Origin: Gavia stellata
Lineage: Eukaryota > Chordata > Aves > Gaviiformes > Gaviidae
DNA: 64,000 nucleotides
Assembly: GCF_030936135.1 (NCBI RefSeq)
Contig: NC_082596.1
Location: forward strand, 8,904,155 to 8,968,154
Direction: 5' to 3'
Part shown: piece after piece, positions 47,911-62,310 of the stretch
Numbering within the stretch: position 1 is the first letter of the stretch
Layout of the letters: the number at the start of each line of letters is the position of its first letter
Translations under genes and position numbers: made by a program
The notes under the pieces: generated by a model
Told to the model about the DNA's origin: nothing
Database searches by the model: none
Seen by the model: the letters and a program-made list of their open reading frames with translations, nothing else

Positions 47911-50900
47911 TAAAGTTCGTTTTGCTTTTCAAAATAGTAAAAGGGAAAGACAAGCAGTAGAAATGCCACAGAAACACACAGAGAAGGAAAGCCCCAAAAC
48001 TGCCAGCCCTCCTGTGCATGGAAATGTTATCAAGAGTGTTACACATTAGAAGGAAAATTTGTTCTCCAAGTGCCCTCTGTCTATGATAGGAAAGAACCAT
48101 CAGGAAGAAAAAAATAGAAAATAATTTCTTGAAGTAATGTATCTCAGAAGACAGTACCTAGAGAACCCCCAAACTCTATTGCTGGAGGATTTTAAAACAG
48201 GTTAAAAAAAACTTGATAAGTGATGGCTACATTTACTTGATTCTTTTTCCAAGGAGGCAGACAGATTCCCATTTCCAGTCCCCTTCAACTCTAATTTTCT
48301 ATAATTTGATATGAAAATACAGGTTCTGTTCTTTCCACTAGAAGCTGCTTGGCAGCCTTCTCACTTTAAGGGGAAAAAAAGTAATATTTGGAAAATGCTG
48401 TGAATTTCTTTCCAGCTCTGGTTTCCTGTCAATAGAGTAAAGCCTTTATTCTTACTCAAAGCCTTGAGCCTAGTAGCCTTTTTTTTCAAATGTATGCAGA
48501 AAGTCAGTACTTCCAGTAGTATTTCCATCTAGTATCTTTTTTTAATCCCTTTTTATGCACCACTGCAGTGCTTTAGGTACATGTTTTTGAAGTCTTGTGC
48601 TGTTTAAATGGTTACAAATACAAGAAACCACTTGAGCTTCTCTTCCTATCAGAAACTGGCTGAAAACCTTTCTTTCAGTCTCTTTCAGGGTCGCATCCCA
48701 TTTTCCAGGATGTCTGCGCCTCCTTCCTCCATGTGCTCCTGTGATGTTTATGCCATTTTTCTTCTCCAAATATTTACACCATCAGTAGATAGAGCACAAA
48801 GCAATAAACAGAAAAGCACATGTTCAGCTTCCAGAGTTACTCCATTTGTGTCTACTTTGTACAGTGATATAAGCCCATCTTGAGCCCAAAGCCTTTGTCA
48901 TCTGGGCTACCTGCATCCTCAGTGGAGTTTCCTAGACTTAAAACCATCTTAAATGCAGCTAAACTTTCTCAGAAACAGCAGCTATCCCTTGCGTTTATCC
49001 TTGAAGTGAGAAACAGTCTGAGGAACACGAAGTTGACTTTTACATCAGCTACCAGATCCTCCCACCCCTTTTGTTTTTTGCTTCCTGCTACTACATCCCT
49101 CCCTCTTACGACCAAGAAAACATGTCCCCATCCAAAATAAAAAAGGATTGAACAAAGTACCTGATACAATGTTCAGGTTTTCCTCCTAACTGTAAGCACC
49201 TCAAATCTTTGGTCAATCATTCAGGCTACGATAGATATGTTGTTCCTTTATAAGCAAACCTCCTATATTAAGGAACTGATTTAAGTATTTAAACAGAAAC
49301 ACATATCAATTGACAACAATGAATCATTATTGTTATTTAACTGCAGGAAGGACTTTGGGTGTCACAGCGTGAGTGTATGTTTATCAGAAAAAGCTGTTTT
49401 AAAATAGTGTCTAATCCTAACCTTAAATATTTACCAGATCTGCAGACTCAGTATCACACCTCTGTGCCCTGGCTCAGCATTTCTGCAGTACCAGGGAACA
49501 TACTAACTGAGGCCCCTTAAGATTATTCCAGGGAGGTTTGATACTTCGCCAGGAAAACTCTTGAGTACATAGCTGCTGGGTGTTGGCAATGGGCATGCAG
49601 ACGATGTGGCTCTAAAAATGTCTAGCTCAGTACACTGCAGCTGCTGGAAAAAAAGGATACTTCCCCTTTTGGTGAAGAAAGTTCTGTTTTGACAAACTTC
49701 TAAGAAGAGGCACTGGCAGCTGCTGAACCCAGGACACTTTTGGTACCAGCAGTTATCATGAGCTACGTTGTTTAGGGTTTTTTCCCCCCCCCTTGGGCTT
49801 TTAGCGTGCTGCTGGCTCTGTGTAATCATCCAGGCAGGGAGTACAGGTTACTCTGCAACACTGACAGTGGCTGGTCCCCAACAGCCAGACACTCCTTTGA
49901 AGCCACTTGGATATGGGTGAGGATCCATTTTCTGCAGCACCTTCCCTAGACCAGCAATTCTGATAAGCTGCTCTTGCAAATTTGCGTGAAGGAGGGTCCA
50001 AGCCAAGGATGTGGATTCTCACATCTAGAAAAAGTCCTGAAGGACTTAACTTCACCAAGGTTACAAATCTTGTGTGTTGGGGGTAGAATCCACCAGGTTC
50101 CTCCATCACCCGATCAGTTAGCACACAAGCTTGTCATTACGTAAGCTCTTGCCTGAGCTTATGAAGAGGTGGTAGATCAGAACTGGGTGGGCCTCCTGAA
50201 GGTAGCCCAGGAGTCCTTGGGACCCTTCCTGCAAAATCACCACGCCCACAGAAGGACAGGCTGAGGTCTGGCTTTCATGTCTGCATCTGGAGCTTTCGGC
50301 TTGACCAAGACTGGGGTTAAACTAAAAACACTGACTTGATGGAAGGTCAATAAATAATGGGTTTCAGGCAGCCCAAATCTGCTTTCAGCCTTTGTCTTGA
50401 GTTTCTAATAGTGACAGACAGAAAGGACCTAGAAAAACTCCTTTCACCATTGAAAATAAACTGCTGTAAAGCAGCTCCACAGCTGCCCAGGGGGCCAAGA
50501 TCTGTCCCTTCTCCCAGTCTGCATCAAACGCCACAGATAGAACATGAGATTAAATTTGGATCCTGTGGGCTTTTGTGTCTTGGAACTAATGACAGTGATA
50601 ACCCAGTAGGAAGAATCAGATATGCCAAAGGTTTTGTAGATAAAGAAACTAGTTAAAGGTTTTTCATTTTGTCCATGTTACATAATACTCTTTTTTAAAG
50701 CATGTTCCCCAATTTACTGTAATTGACAGTTTTAAATACTGCTGCAGACAGAGTTTTATGCTTTTCACAATGTATTAAGTAGTTATGGTCAAGGCTTCCT
50801 TTCTGAGTTAAGAAATTTTTTCAGGATTTAAGTTTCTAACAACATGGCTTTGAAGTTCTGCCCAAATATGGCTTGAGACATCACATTTGAAAATTGACCA

Positions 50901-53269
50901 TAAAAACTGCAACAGATTTTTGTCCTCTTTTAAATTCTGAGAATTTTTAAAGAGCTGCTTCTGAGATTAAAATAACCTACGATGTGTGGGACAAACAAAG
51001 CAATAAATGCATTCCAGCAGGGAAAGCACGCTAAACAGGAAATCTTACATTCAGTAACAAATATTCTTCATGTCATCCCTTATCAGTTTCCTCAGGGTCT
51101 TTCTGAGCTGAAGGGACACAAGGTGTTGTACAGGCAGTCTTTTCAGATACGGGGCCTCAGAGCTCAAAATGTTTTGTTTCAGTACATTCATACTATTCTC
51201 CCAGGGTGAAGTCGGTATTAGTCATCCTGCTCCAATCTCGATCTCATGGCTCAGATGTGTTCATCACCACCGAAGGTGAGGCAATCCAGTGAAAGCTTCA
51301 TGATACAGGGCACTGTTTTCTGGTGGTTAGATTCTCCCTTTTTGCAAGGCTGCCTGCTACCACAGACCACGCGTAGGTGGATTACTACATTCAGGCCTTT
51401 CTACAAAGTGTATCTACGTGTGCTCAAAATCTACTCATCCCACAATACCAATATTTGTGCTAGCTCCAATACTTGCAATTACTAATAACCTTGAAGTATT
51501 CAAGACTTAAACTCCGGCCTTGGTCCCCTATCTAGAAGATGATAAGGAACGTCCTCACCATTTCAATAATGAGCATTTTCACCACAAACTGTCTCTCGAG
51601 ATTCATTTTTAGTAAACCGTAGCAAAGCAGGGTTCCTAACCTCAGCTCTACCCAGCAGTGTAATACCAATGCTAATGAATAATGAATAATTAGCCACATT
51701 TGTAAAGCTTTGCTACATGCTATTAAACACCTGTGGCCTTGCATCCATAGATGTTGTATCTCAGTGCTGGGTGATGAAAAGCTAAATTAAATCCTCAGTT
51801 ATGCTGGCAGACACTTACAAAGTTCAATGAGGTAACAAGGCTAAAAACAACCTTGCTGCCCAGCCTTTCTGAAAAGCTGCTTTTTCAATTTGATTCTGTT
51901 GGTGATCAGCCCACTGGACTGAGGATACGGGAAGCAGCAGCAGCAGCATGTGTGCACATTTATTTCACTATAAACTGTGTAGCTCATGCCCACAGAGCTG
52001 TGATCGCTGCTGGGCACTACCGGCTATGTAGTACACTATGTGGTAAAGAGAAATGATACGTCTGAGTACTGTATCTTCTACCAAGGCTATCTTAGGTTAG
52101 AAACTAGAAGGCTTTATGCATCCTAGCTAATAAACACCACTAGGCATTTAAGATGCATTTTTTCCAGCTACTGTTAACAGTGGTTTTGGTTGTTCCTTCT
52201 TACTCTGCTTGGCCTGTACTTTTCGTGAAAGTGGTAAGCCTTAGGACTTTTTGCTGACTCTATTCATTGGATACCCCCCAAGACAGCCCTGAGAGTCTTC
52301 ATGGGTTGTCATGACCTTGTCCTCAGCACATTCACCTGAATTCCTTCCTGCTCCAACTGCTGCTCCCCAGTCTGGTGCCTCTGAATCGAGTTCTATTCAC
52401 CATTGAGCTCTTCCCTTTCCAGTGACAACTGGAGCTGGAAATAGGCTGTGCAACTACCCCCTACCAATAACCTTAATCAATGTTTTCTGATCTAAAGCCC
52501 ACCCCTAGCTGTAGCTCTGCCAATGCTGATCACCTATTTGTTCAAAACAAAATACGATGTTTGCAGGTTTTAAGTGAGGTTGACCTGCTCACATTAAACC
52601 TCAGGTGTTTGCTGTGTTAGCTACTTGTTCTGAGCATTAAGACATGGGTTGGCAATGACCATTGTTCTTCCAAAATTGCCTTTGATTTTTAATTCTGAAA
52701 ATCATTCTCTGCATTTTTTTGGCAGGGTCTAGTTTGTTCAGTCTAGCAATGACATTAAATGTCATATTTACTAGTCTCCTGTAGACAAAACCCTGGAATT
52801 TTCCACACCCAGAGCTAAACCTAGATTATTCCTCTCTCTCACTACCAAAACTCTATTTTTTCTTGCAAGTTATATCTTTGACCCTTTTTTAGAAAAGCAC
52901 TAAGTCCATCTGCCCTTTGGGCATGGGATAACTCCATTTACTGCTAATAGAAGTATTATAGTAACTCAGACCTTATGCCTCTTTAATTTCTGCCTTGGGT
53001 TTTCAAAACTCTAAGCCTGCATCCCATATCCAGGGGACATGCTGCACTGTAGCATTTCAGACCAGCAACTGGTTATTTTGGCTAGTTAGATGAAGCCTCC
53101 AGAGTTCACCTTTTTAAGCAGTCTTGGCACCCTTCATTGTTCACTCTGTTTTACGGCAGTAGTCCCAACGTTGCTGTGATCTACCCTATGCCTTCCTATG
53201 TTGGCTTTCCTTTGGACCTGCTGCTTCCACTGAGCAGAACTTACCTTTGTTTCCTTAGCTTTATGTTAG
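47911..53269. other. gene-free stretch, nothing recognised
   Basis: No exon, RNA gene or clear transposon is identified. The longest open frames are about 107-108 codons, minus strand at 49503-50124, without domains. A short AGC trinucleotide run lies at 51933-51948. Part of it could hold older repeats that I cannot recognise by eye. Confidence 0.5.
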
Positions 53270-54290
53270 TATCTTAAACTTCTGTCTAATCTCAACCTCC
53301 CAAGCCACAACTTGTAGCTGTTGCCCCATTATATTCTCTGCCACTACCGAAAAGGGTTTGGTTTTATCATCCCTCCAGTTTCCTGTCAAATAGATGTAGG
53401 CTGCTATTAGACCACCCCTGAGTCTCCTCTTGCCAAGACTAAACAAGCCTACCTCCCTTGCCTTCTCCTTGAAGGTCATGTGCCCTACCCCCCTAACTAT
53501 CTTTGCAGCTCTTTGCTGAGCTCTTTAAGGTTCTTGACATCCTGGTAGGTCCAAAACTAGTCTTACCAGGGATGAATAAAGAAGGTAATAATTTCCCTGG
53601 ATCTGCTGGGCACGCTTCTCCTGATTTAACTCAATGTGCAATTTGCACTACCTGTAATGAGAGCAGACTATTGCCTCTTACTCATTCTAGCATCGATCAC
53701 AAGGCCCAGATTCCATTTCATCTAGTCTCAGCTGTTCAGTTCCCAACCTGTGCTGATGCGTGGGGTTATTCTACCCCAGGTACAGAACTCTGCACTTCTC
53801 CCTGCTGAATTTCAGGAAGTTCTTGTTGGCAAAATTCTCATGATTCTCAAAGTCCTTCTGAGTTAAAGCTTTGTCACTTGGTATATCAATCACTTTCCCT
53901 CACTGAACATAATCTTGAATTTGCTGCAGAGTGCATGCCCCTGGTCTCATCATCCAAATCATTGGTGAAGACATTGAGCAATACTGGACCACCGTGGCAC
54001 TCCACTTGTTACTGGCCTTCAGCTGGATAATAAGCCATTGCTTATTACACACTTTAACCCTGGCAGTACAGCCATTTTTCAAGCCACACTGATGCACTCC
54101 ATACTTTCTCAACTTGAAAATAAGAATACTGTGGGTGATGGTATTAAAAATGTTACCAGAGAGAATGTATATTATATTCACCACTCTCTCTTCATTCACA
54201 TAGCCAGTCTTTTCATCGGCAGCCCTTTTCCAATGGTCAGGAACCTCCACTAATTGACAGGATGTTTTGCAGACGATAGACATCAACCTG
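53270..54290 (-). mobile_element. ancient decayed CR1 LINE fragment
   Basis: Minus-strand remnant of CR1 ORF2. From high to low coordinates one can read NIFNTITHSILIFKLRKYGV (about 54180-54110; CR1 has KAFDTVPH.IL..KL..YG), LLNVFTNDLDDETRGM (about 53970), FLKFSREKCRVLYLG (about 53810), ASRSREI-like (about 53600), and GLFSLGKRRLRGGLIAAYIY (about 53440-53380). Stops and shifts interrupt it. The FADD active site region is not recognisable. It has diverged much more than the 40-kb copy, so it is old. Open frames of 128 and 72 codons inside it are remnants. Confidence 0.8.
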
Positions 54291-57200
54291 GCAAATAACT
54301 CATCTCTGCTGGTTTCACTAGTCAGATGATTCCTACGGCAAAGAACCTCTCTCCTTTTCGCCTTAGGCTGAGGAAAGCTTTGTGAGAGATGTGATTTGGA
54401 TTGCAGTTGCTCGCTCTCTCTACTCTATTCTGTGGTATCTTGAGAGCTCCTTCATTTTCCTTTTGCCTTTTCTTTCTGATAAAAATACAATAGTTACATT
54501 TTCTTTATGGGAGTGTCTGTATATTTGTTAAAAAAAGTTTTCAGAGTTGCTCCTGAGTTAACTGAAAGCTGTTTAACACATCAAAAATTTCAGCTGCTGT
54601 GAGAAATAAGGCTATGGTCTTCCTTTTGGCATCCAATTTCAGGCCGATAGAAGCTGAAATGGTGCTGAAATTTCCCAGTGTTTTCCACCTACCCAGAGGC
54701 TGCCAGCGGAGGTAGTGCTTAACCTGCTGCAATTCTTCATTAATGAGAATTTTTTGAGGAGCACTCAGGGCTTAAGCTGTTTGCAGGGGCTGTCCTCTGT
54801 TCAGTGTCTAACTCCAGCTAGATGCATGTGATGATAAAACCTACAGAGGAGCTTGTTCAGTTCCTCTGGATATGTGTAGGCTAAAAGGGGACAGGGTGTG
54901 AGCTCAACACCCAGACCCTTGACTGCCCACACACTTAACTGCTATTTTGCTCCCTGGCTCTGGTCTGGCCTCTTCCCAGGAGCTGTCAGCAGGCAGTATG
55001 GAGAAGACCACGCTCCAGCCTACGCAGTCCCCCAAAGCTGTCCCATCAGGCTCTGCATCCTCCTGCACACTCATACGGCCCCACACATACCCTGGGGTAT
55101 GCAACACATCCCTTCAGCTTCATGCCATAAATAACATCACTCCTGTGAGCTGCAACACCGCCCTTAGATTATTTCAGAGCCTTTGAACTCAGAAACGCAT
55201 TAAAAAAATAACGACCGTGTCTTAGGACCACAGGGACACCACTTGTAGCACGGAGGAGAGCCAGGGCCAAGTGCCACACAATGTGTGTGGGGTCAGTCTG
55301 CCGCAGAGGGCTGGTCCAAAGACATGAATCCTGAGCCGGGCCACGCCACTTAGTGTCGGGGCCAGAAACTGGGTTTTGGCCCTTTTATATTTAGCAGTAT
55401 GGACACAGCATCTGTTGAGATGCATCTTGTACAGGCCAAAACTTAACACCAAAGTGGGATTTTTTTGTGACTCATTTGATTTGCTAATCTGAAACAGATT
55501 TACCATGTCTTGTTTAACAGAGAATAGCCTTTAAAGCTATTAAATGAATGATTTGCTGATTTAGAGCTGGCTGTTTGATTCTGAGCAACTGTTTTGAAAT
55601 GGCTGGCAAAAAGAGAATGTCCAGTTTTGCTGCAAGAGCTGCAATCAGCTTACCTATTGCTCTCTTCTCCTGTCCCTACTCCCTCCGTTACTTTGTCTTA
55701 AGGCTGCACACCCGGTCTTTGTCAAATGATGCCTAAAGCGACCCCTTAACCAGACTGCAATCAAAAACTGCTGTTTGTGTCCTATCTCCTCTGTGGCACC
55801 CTCTTCTTTAAAACTTCTGAAAGACATGAGCCAACCTCCGACTTCTCTGCCTGAACACAAGACAGGAGAGAAACCTGAGGTAGTTGTTTCATAGGTGTTT
55901 TACACCCAGGAGACCAAGACCATGAATGTGGTCTCAGGTGGTCCCAGGCCTGTTGGTGTGGTCAGCTCTGAGTACACGGTGACAACCAGCAAAATCACTT
56001 AGTCCTTCTTTGATTGTGGGTTCAAAGCTGTAAGAGCAGCATTTATAACCAAAAACTTTCGAAAACAGCTGTAGCCATCTAACTGATCACAAGTGATATA
56101 TGTCATTTAGGGTCTTGCAGAACCAGACTTTCTTTTAGTTAATTGCTTGGCTGTGTTATTGCTATGTAAATGTGTGCTCAGGGCAAAAGGACATACACTT
56201 TTTAGTGCATTTTCAAGAAGAGGGCACACGACATTACTACGTTAGGAAGATTAGACAGCGACCAGGCCTTTTACCAGCTCCTCATTACCAGACATAAGTA
56301 AGGAGAGAGTTCTGACTTGTACTTGCTTAGCTGCTCCTCAAACCGATAGGCACTCACCAGCCTGTTTGGCTTGAATTCAAGCTATCTCAGCCTTGGGGGG
56401 TTCAAAAGTTCAGCTGAGATGTGAGTTGGATGTTCGTTCAGAGAGGCTGTGAAAAAGGGAATGAGAAGGATTCTGGTACACGCACATGTACTTATGCCTA
56501 TGTATTTGTGTGTATAGCAACGCCTCAGCCAGACTGAGTGGGAGGAAGAGGCGAGGGGGAGGGAAGTAGTTTCCAGATTTCTAGCTAGTAGAGGAGCTTC
56601 TTTAAAAATATAATAACTAAAGATGGGGACTAAAGGGAGAGAGTGGAGCACTTGTACTCCAGTTTCGGAGCAATTTTGCTCAGCCAAATAATGACCACAG
56701 AGAATCAAAAAAACGCCAAATTGCATTTGGTGCCTTCTGCCCTGGTCAGTACAGGAGTTGCAGGCATGCTGGCTGACATGACCCACACCAAAGTGTTTGG
56801 AATCAGGAGATTTTCTGGTGGCTTCCAAGTCCTGTGATCTCTTGCTTCGAAAGGCCTAATTTAGCAGAGCACTCACGCATACCCAGCACCTCCCTGGTCA
56901 CAGCTTTCTGCTAAAGAACAAATTGCTGCAAAGTCTGTTTTACATAAATGACTTAAAGTCTCCTTCAAGTTACTTGTGCAGCCCCCAAATGAGTTCTGTT
57001 TGAATGTCCCTAACACTGTGCCTCTAGGGTGGATGTGAGCAGGGTTTTCCTTGTAATGCTCAAGTATATAGAATCCCCATTTTCTAGTATGTGAAGTAGC
57101 TTTTATGAAAACACATTTACAACTTAAAAGTACTTCATTAAACTTGCTGTTGAATCCACAGCAGAGGACAGCAGGTTCAACTGATGGTCAGATTCTCCCC

Positions 57201-60200
57201 ACTTGGGGAGTGGGGCTGGAGAGTCCTGGCACCCCAAGGCGTTAGCCAGGCAGACTGAGGGAGGATTACAGATGCAAGAAGTTGTAGATGATCAACTGTG
57301 GGCATTAGTTGGGCTCTGTTATATTCTCTACTCATCCAATGCTTCAGAAATTGAATCAGTGACCTCTGTAGCTTGTCTTCTTGTAGGTCATTGTGGAAAG
57401 AAAAGTTTAAGAAGAATTGTAAAAGGGTAGTTGTTAATGCCAAACCTGTTTCCTTTAGCCAGAGCAAACCCTTTCTGATAAATGCAAAGTTTCTTGTAGG
57501 GAATGGGATGGAGAAGGCCACCTACCTCTGAGAGAGTTGAGGAAAATCCCCCCTCATTTACAACCTTTCAGCATTTCATTTCTCCTGCCTCTGACTGCTG
57601 TGTAGGCTTACAGCACTGCTTTTAGTTCACAATTAAATCAGGTCTCGCTACTTCCTTGCCTGCGCATAGTTGACCACGAAAAGAATCAACATGAATAAAA
57701 AAAGAATAATATCTCATGACAGCTTGGTAAAGCTACAGCCGTAAGATAACTTACTGTGTTTATCTGTATGTTTAGTGTAGATCCCTGAAGAAACAAGCTC
57801 TATACGATTGTACACAGGTGTGTACATGTGTGTTTAACAGGTGGACAGGTCTGAAGAGTGCAATATTCCTTCAGCAGGACTAAATAAACTCGTGCAAGGG
57901 GCTATCAGGTACCCATAAAACCAATTCTTTGATCTCCCAGCAGCCCCAAATAGTTTTCTGTTTGGACCATTGGGCAAACAAGAAGGCAGGTCAGTAGCTG
58001 GTCACCATGCACGTCCTGCTGGGGCCATCAGCAAGCACAGGGATCTTCACAGGCCATGGTGCATGGTGCTGTACTGCTGCTTCTGCCCAGTGGCAAGCAG
58101 GTGACAAAGAAGCGAAACACAAAGAACTCAGCTGAGTAGACAAATTGAGACTACATCAGGACAGATGATTAGCAGCAGTGGATTACACTTTGATTGTGGT
58201 GAATGTGCAAGCTGAGTTCACCTGAATCTCCTTAGTTCAAAACGCAGATACCACCGAGACCTTTAAAACCCCTGTTGGGCTGCCACCAAATCAGGAGGCC
58301 CTTTTCTTTACCACTTGATGTGTGTGAAACAACTGTCATCCTGGGAAAACGCCAGTTGGGATTTCTTCTCTTTTGTCTTATCCTGTGCAAGTTTCAGAGA
58401 GTCCCTGCTGGCTTAATCTTTGCACAAAAGATAGCTTTGAAAATGAAGGCTCTCTTAATGAGTTCTTGGTGCAAGAGACAGCTTTTAATTTAGATATTGC
58501 CATTTGAGCCTTTTCTGTTTGGAGGGAGTGGAAGTGTGCGGCAAGTCCCAATTCCCCTTCCAACTGTAGCAGGGATATGAAACTATCTCCCCACCTTTGC
58601 AATGACATTTGTGAGCTGCAGAACCAAATTCTTCCTTTTTCCTGTCTGGCTTGATGAATTTCCGTTATTTTTACAAAATGCGTTAGCTCCAACAGGAGAA
58701 ATTGCAAGCAAAATGTTGTGCAATGGGTATATATAACCATGCTATAGACTGTGGTTAAGACATAGCAGAAGAGCTGTGCTCAAATACAACTGAGTAAGTA
58801 TGGTATCTGAAAACAAGTCCCTCAGATGCCTGCATTATCTGTGGGTTACAGACTGTGAGGCAGTACCAGAGAAAGCACTCACTGACCATAGGTATTCATC
58901 TCTCGGAGAGAAATCACGGTCAAAAACCTTATGTGGAAATAAACATAAAATCTATTTTAGACCTTCTCTCTCTTGGCTTTTTCTCTTGGCTAGCTTTAAT
59001 ATTTACCACTCATCATGTTGACTTCTCAGAAACCCAATTCTTAGGCACTTAGTTGTCCGCATACACTGGACTGAAAGCCTGAGTGGCAAATGTGGGGCTG
59101 GCCAGCCCTGTCACTTGGCAGCTGAGTCCTACTGTGAATTTAGCTCACAGATTCCACCCCAATTAACAGAACTTCCTACAGAAATGTTCCCCTTGGTAAA
59201 ACACTCCACCAAAAACCTCCTGAAGGGACATACCTATTCAAAACAAAACCAAACCAAACCCCCATCCCCTCCATTCATCAAATGAACTTACAAATAAACC
59301 CTAGTCTTCCAAAATATATTAAAAAAATCTACTTCCTTTGTAAATGGCAGGAAGTTCATATTGCAAGACCAACTAAATGACTCACCTCACATCTATGCTT
59401 TTGCTGAACCAGATAAACCTGCCAAAAGCAGTTTCCAAACTGGAAATAAGTACTTATGTGGGGATATGAATAACATCAGGCAAATCTCTGTCAAGGGCAT
59501 GTGAATCTGCAATCTGTGGTGTTACTTATTTATATTTTTTATTGAGGTCAGTGCCCTTGGTTCAAAGCTGCATTGGATAATTTTTGGAAGGACAACCGAT
59601 CCGTATGGCTACATGTCAGCATCATCAAGGGATCCAAAGGCAACAACAAAAGGCTGTAGTAGAATAAAATTCCCAGTGGATGGGGTGTGATATTTGATAG
59701 GTCACACAGGGAATTCTTTTGACATGAACCAGCAAACATCAACTATATTTTTCATAAAACATGTAGCTTTATCCAAAATTATCCCTGCTGTATTGTTAGT
59801 GAGAACAAGGGAACACCCAGTTGCTTTTGCAGTGACTAATAATATTACCACTGCTTAAATGTAAACTGTGTGCAGAGATCTTTCTAAAGAAATGCACAAT
59901 ATTATTTGCAAAAAATAATGCTGTGGTCTTACTTTATTCAACATTTTTTCCTTCTTTGCTGCTGCAGCACCACTGAAATTTCCTGTGTTAATGCTGGAAT
60001 GGCAGGAAATATAATGTCAAAGGAAAGAAGAATAGTCTCATAATTAAAATCTGTTTCCATAGCATTGAAATAGATGTAACTGCTACCTTTCAGTGGACTT
60101 TGGATCAGGTCTTTAGTCTGGTGGTTCTTCATTTGCACCACCCTCTTTCCCCTGGAGCCTTGTAAGCATTGATTAGTTAATGGCTTTAAAGTGCTATTTA

Positions 60201-62257
60201 AATGCTGAAATATTGTTACTGCCAGGTATTGGAACACATAGGCAGGTTTCTGCTCAGCACATATGATTCGTCTTTCTCTAGCATGGAAGTATGCCATTTC
60301 CGTTCTTTGTGCAAATGTGTCTCTGCGTGTGCTTTCAGATTAGTTTGAACAGACCGTTCACTGGTACACGAATGGACATCTATGGCTGAGCAGCCACCCC
60401 CTATGGAGATGCTCTTCTGAAAAGGACAAGTGCATGCCAGCTGCACGAAGCTGGTTTATTAAATGAAATAATATTTATAGTAGGAGTACTCATTAGGTTT
60501 TCAGTGGGCCCACGTGGGTGGCAGCTTGTCTCGTCTCCCTAGCATGGTGGTTCCTCAAGTACACAGGTCTGTACACGTACAGATACTGGTACATGAGCCA
60601 CTCAGCTGCTATGGGAATGTGGTGCGAGCAGTCGTGCAGCCCATAGCAGCTGAGTGAAAACTCATTGAGGCTGTGGCTGTTGCATTGTCAGTGGTGCCAC
60701 TCTGGCAAATTAAGCCTTGAAATTCCTGTTTTTCCCACCTGCCTTCTAAGTAGACTTTCTCAAGCAGAGGCGAATGATGTTCCCCAAGCTTCCAGCTGTG
60801 CTCCTTTCTGGCACACAGCAGGATTTGGCTCTCTGAGTACAAACTTTAGCAATTACATCTTCACATAGTAAAATACTTCCTAACTTGGATTTTTGGAATG
60901 ACTCATTTTCTTTTGCAATCCACCAATCACCCTCAAAAGACACTGTAAATCACCATGTTATTCTCAGTCATAACTAGCAAAATAGCTGGGAAGAGTGCTT
61001 GAGCTAGCAAAGGCTCAGTTTGGATGCACACATTTCCAGGCTTTCCTACTCATGTGGGCTAGCAACTACTGACTCCTGGGGACTTCTACTTGCCTGTCTC
61101 TAACATCTTTGAGGGTCCAACACTACATGTAATCTAAATAACAAACAAACTGCAAAGGTCAAAGCAAAAGAAAACACTTCATTCCAGTTCTCCAGTTCTT
61201 TCCAGATTCAGTACTTGTTTTTACTGCAAAAGTCTGCATTTAGTGCACAGGGAACAGTTCATTCCATTTGAATCTCTGGAGCTTTCAGCCCCTTCCCCCA
61301 AAATCAGCCAAGCACAGCAGACTGAAAAACTGCTTGAGGATGGGCCAAACCACACAGTTCAGACACTGACCCAGATCTGTTTTCTGAAGGACTGGATGTT
61401 TCTGAGCTAGGATTTTGTTTCATGGTCAGATGAAGGATGGATTAATCCCTTGGAAAACTAGTCAAGCCCATCTTCTTGTTCTAGCATTTGCACTTGTTCC
61501 ATAACTTTAGGAGCCACTAACCTAGACAGACCTTCCATAACATAGCAAGCCAGTGATTTGATGACATAATTTTGAAGATGTGACTTCAAAATAGGCTCAG
61601 TTGCAAATGAAATTATTTGTGATGGTTTCATTGGTTTCCTGGCCTCACGGTTTAAAATGAGTATGAAAAAGGTTAGACCTTTTATGATTCAAAAACCAAA
61701 GAAAGCACACACGGAGCAGTTCTGTCTTAGAATGACAAATGCTTCCCTTGTGTTGTTTTAGAAATACATTTCATCCTTGCAGCCATTAACTACTCAAAGG
61801 TAATAAAACATGATAAGACATTTCTTTTATTCTACACTTAGTAATACTTCAGACTTATTGCTGCACAACATGGTCTCCCATCTTTTTGTGGTGAAAAAGG
61901 AACTAGACTTCCAGGGTTCTTTTTCCAAAGGCAGCACTTTCTGACTCAGGTGCAGAAGCTGGGTTAGGAGGAGAGAAGCTAATATGCATTTGAACAGCAG
62001 CAAACTTTTTATGGACTGGACTTAATAAGCTTATTGTATAGCCGAGAAAACAGAGGCAGAGAGTTTAATAGAGTTTCAGAGTTTCAGGAATTTGTGATTT
62101 CCTCTTCAGGCCACTGCTTGAGGAAGAATGATAACATGCTGTGGATTTCATCAGTTTGGGTCACAGTAACCTGCCATAAAGGTGATGTTGTTCAGTCCAA
62201 TCACACACATGGGGTAAGTGTGCTTTACAGAAAAGCCACAGAAAAAGCAGCTTGGTC
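54291..62257. other. gene-free stretch before the CpG island
   Basis: No exon or repeat is recognised over about 8 kb. The longest open frames are 148 codons (56382-56828 minus), 120 codons (58378-58740 minus) and 119 codons (59938-60297 minus), none with a recognisable domain. Since it lies directly upstream of a likely promoter, distal control elements may be present, but I can point to none with confidence. Confidence 0.45.
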
Positions 62258-62310
62258 TGTCACAGTTTAACCCGCCCCTCAGCGGGTGGCTACACGCAGA
62301 ACTGTGTATA
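62258..62310. repeat. possible LTR terminal fragment
   Basis: TGTCACAGTTTAACCC at 62258-62273 matches 13 of 16 bases of the edge of the LTR at 22781 (TGTCGTGGTTTAACCC). Beyond this the sequences differ. I see no partner CA end or target duplication. It may be the end of another LTR family, or chance. Confidence 0.35.
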
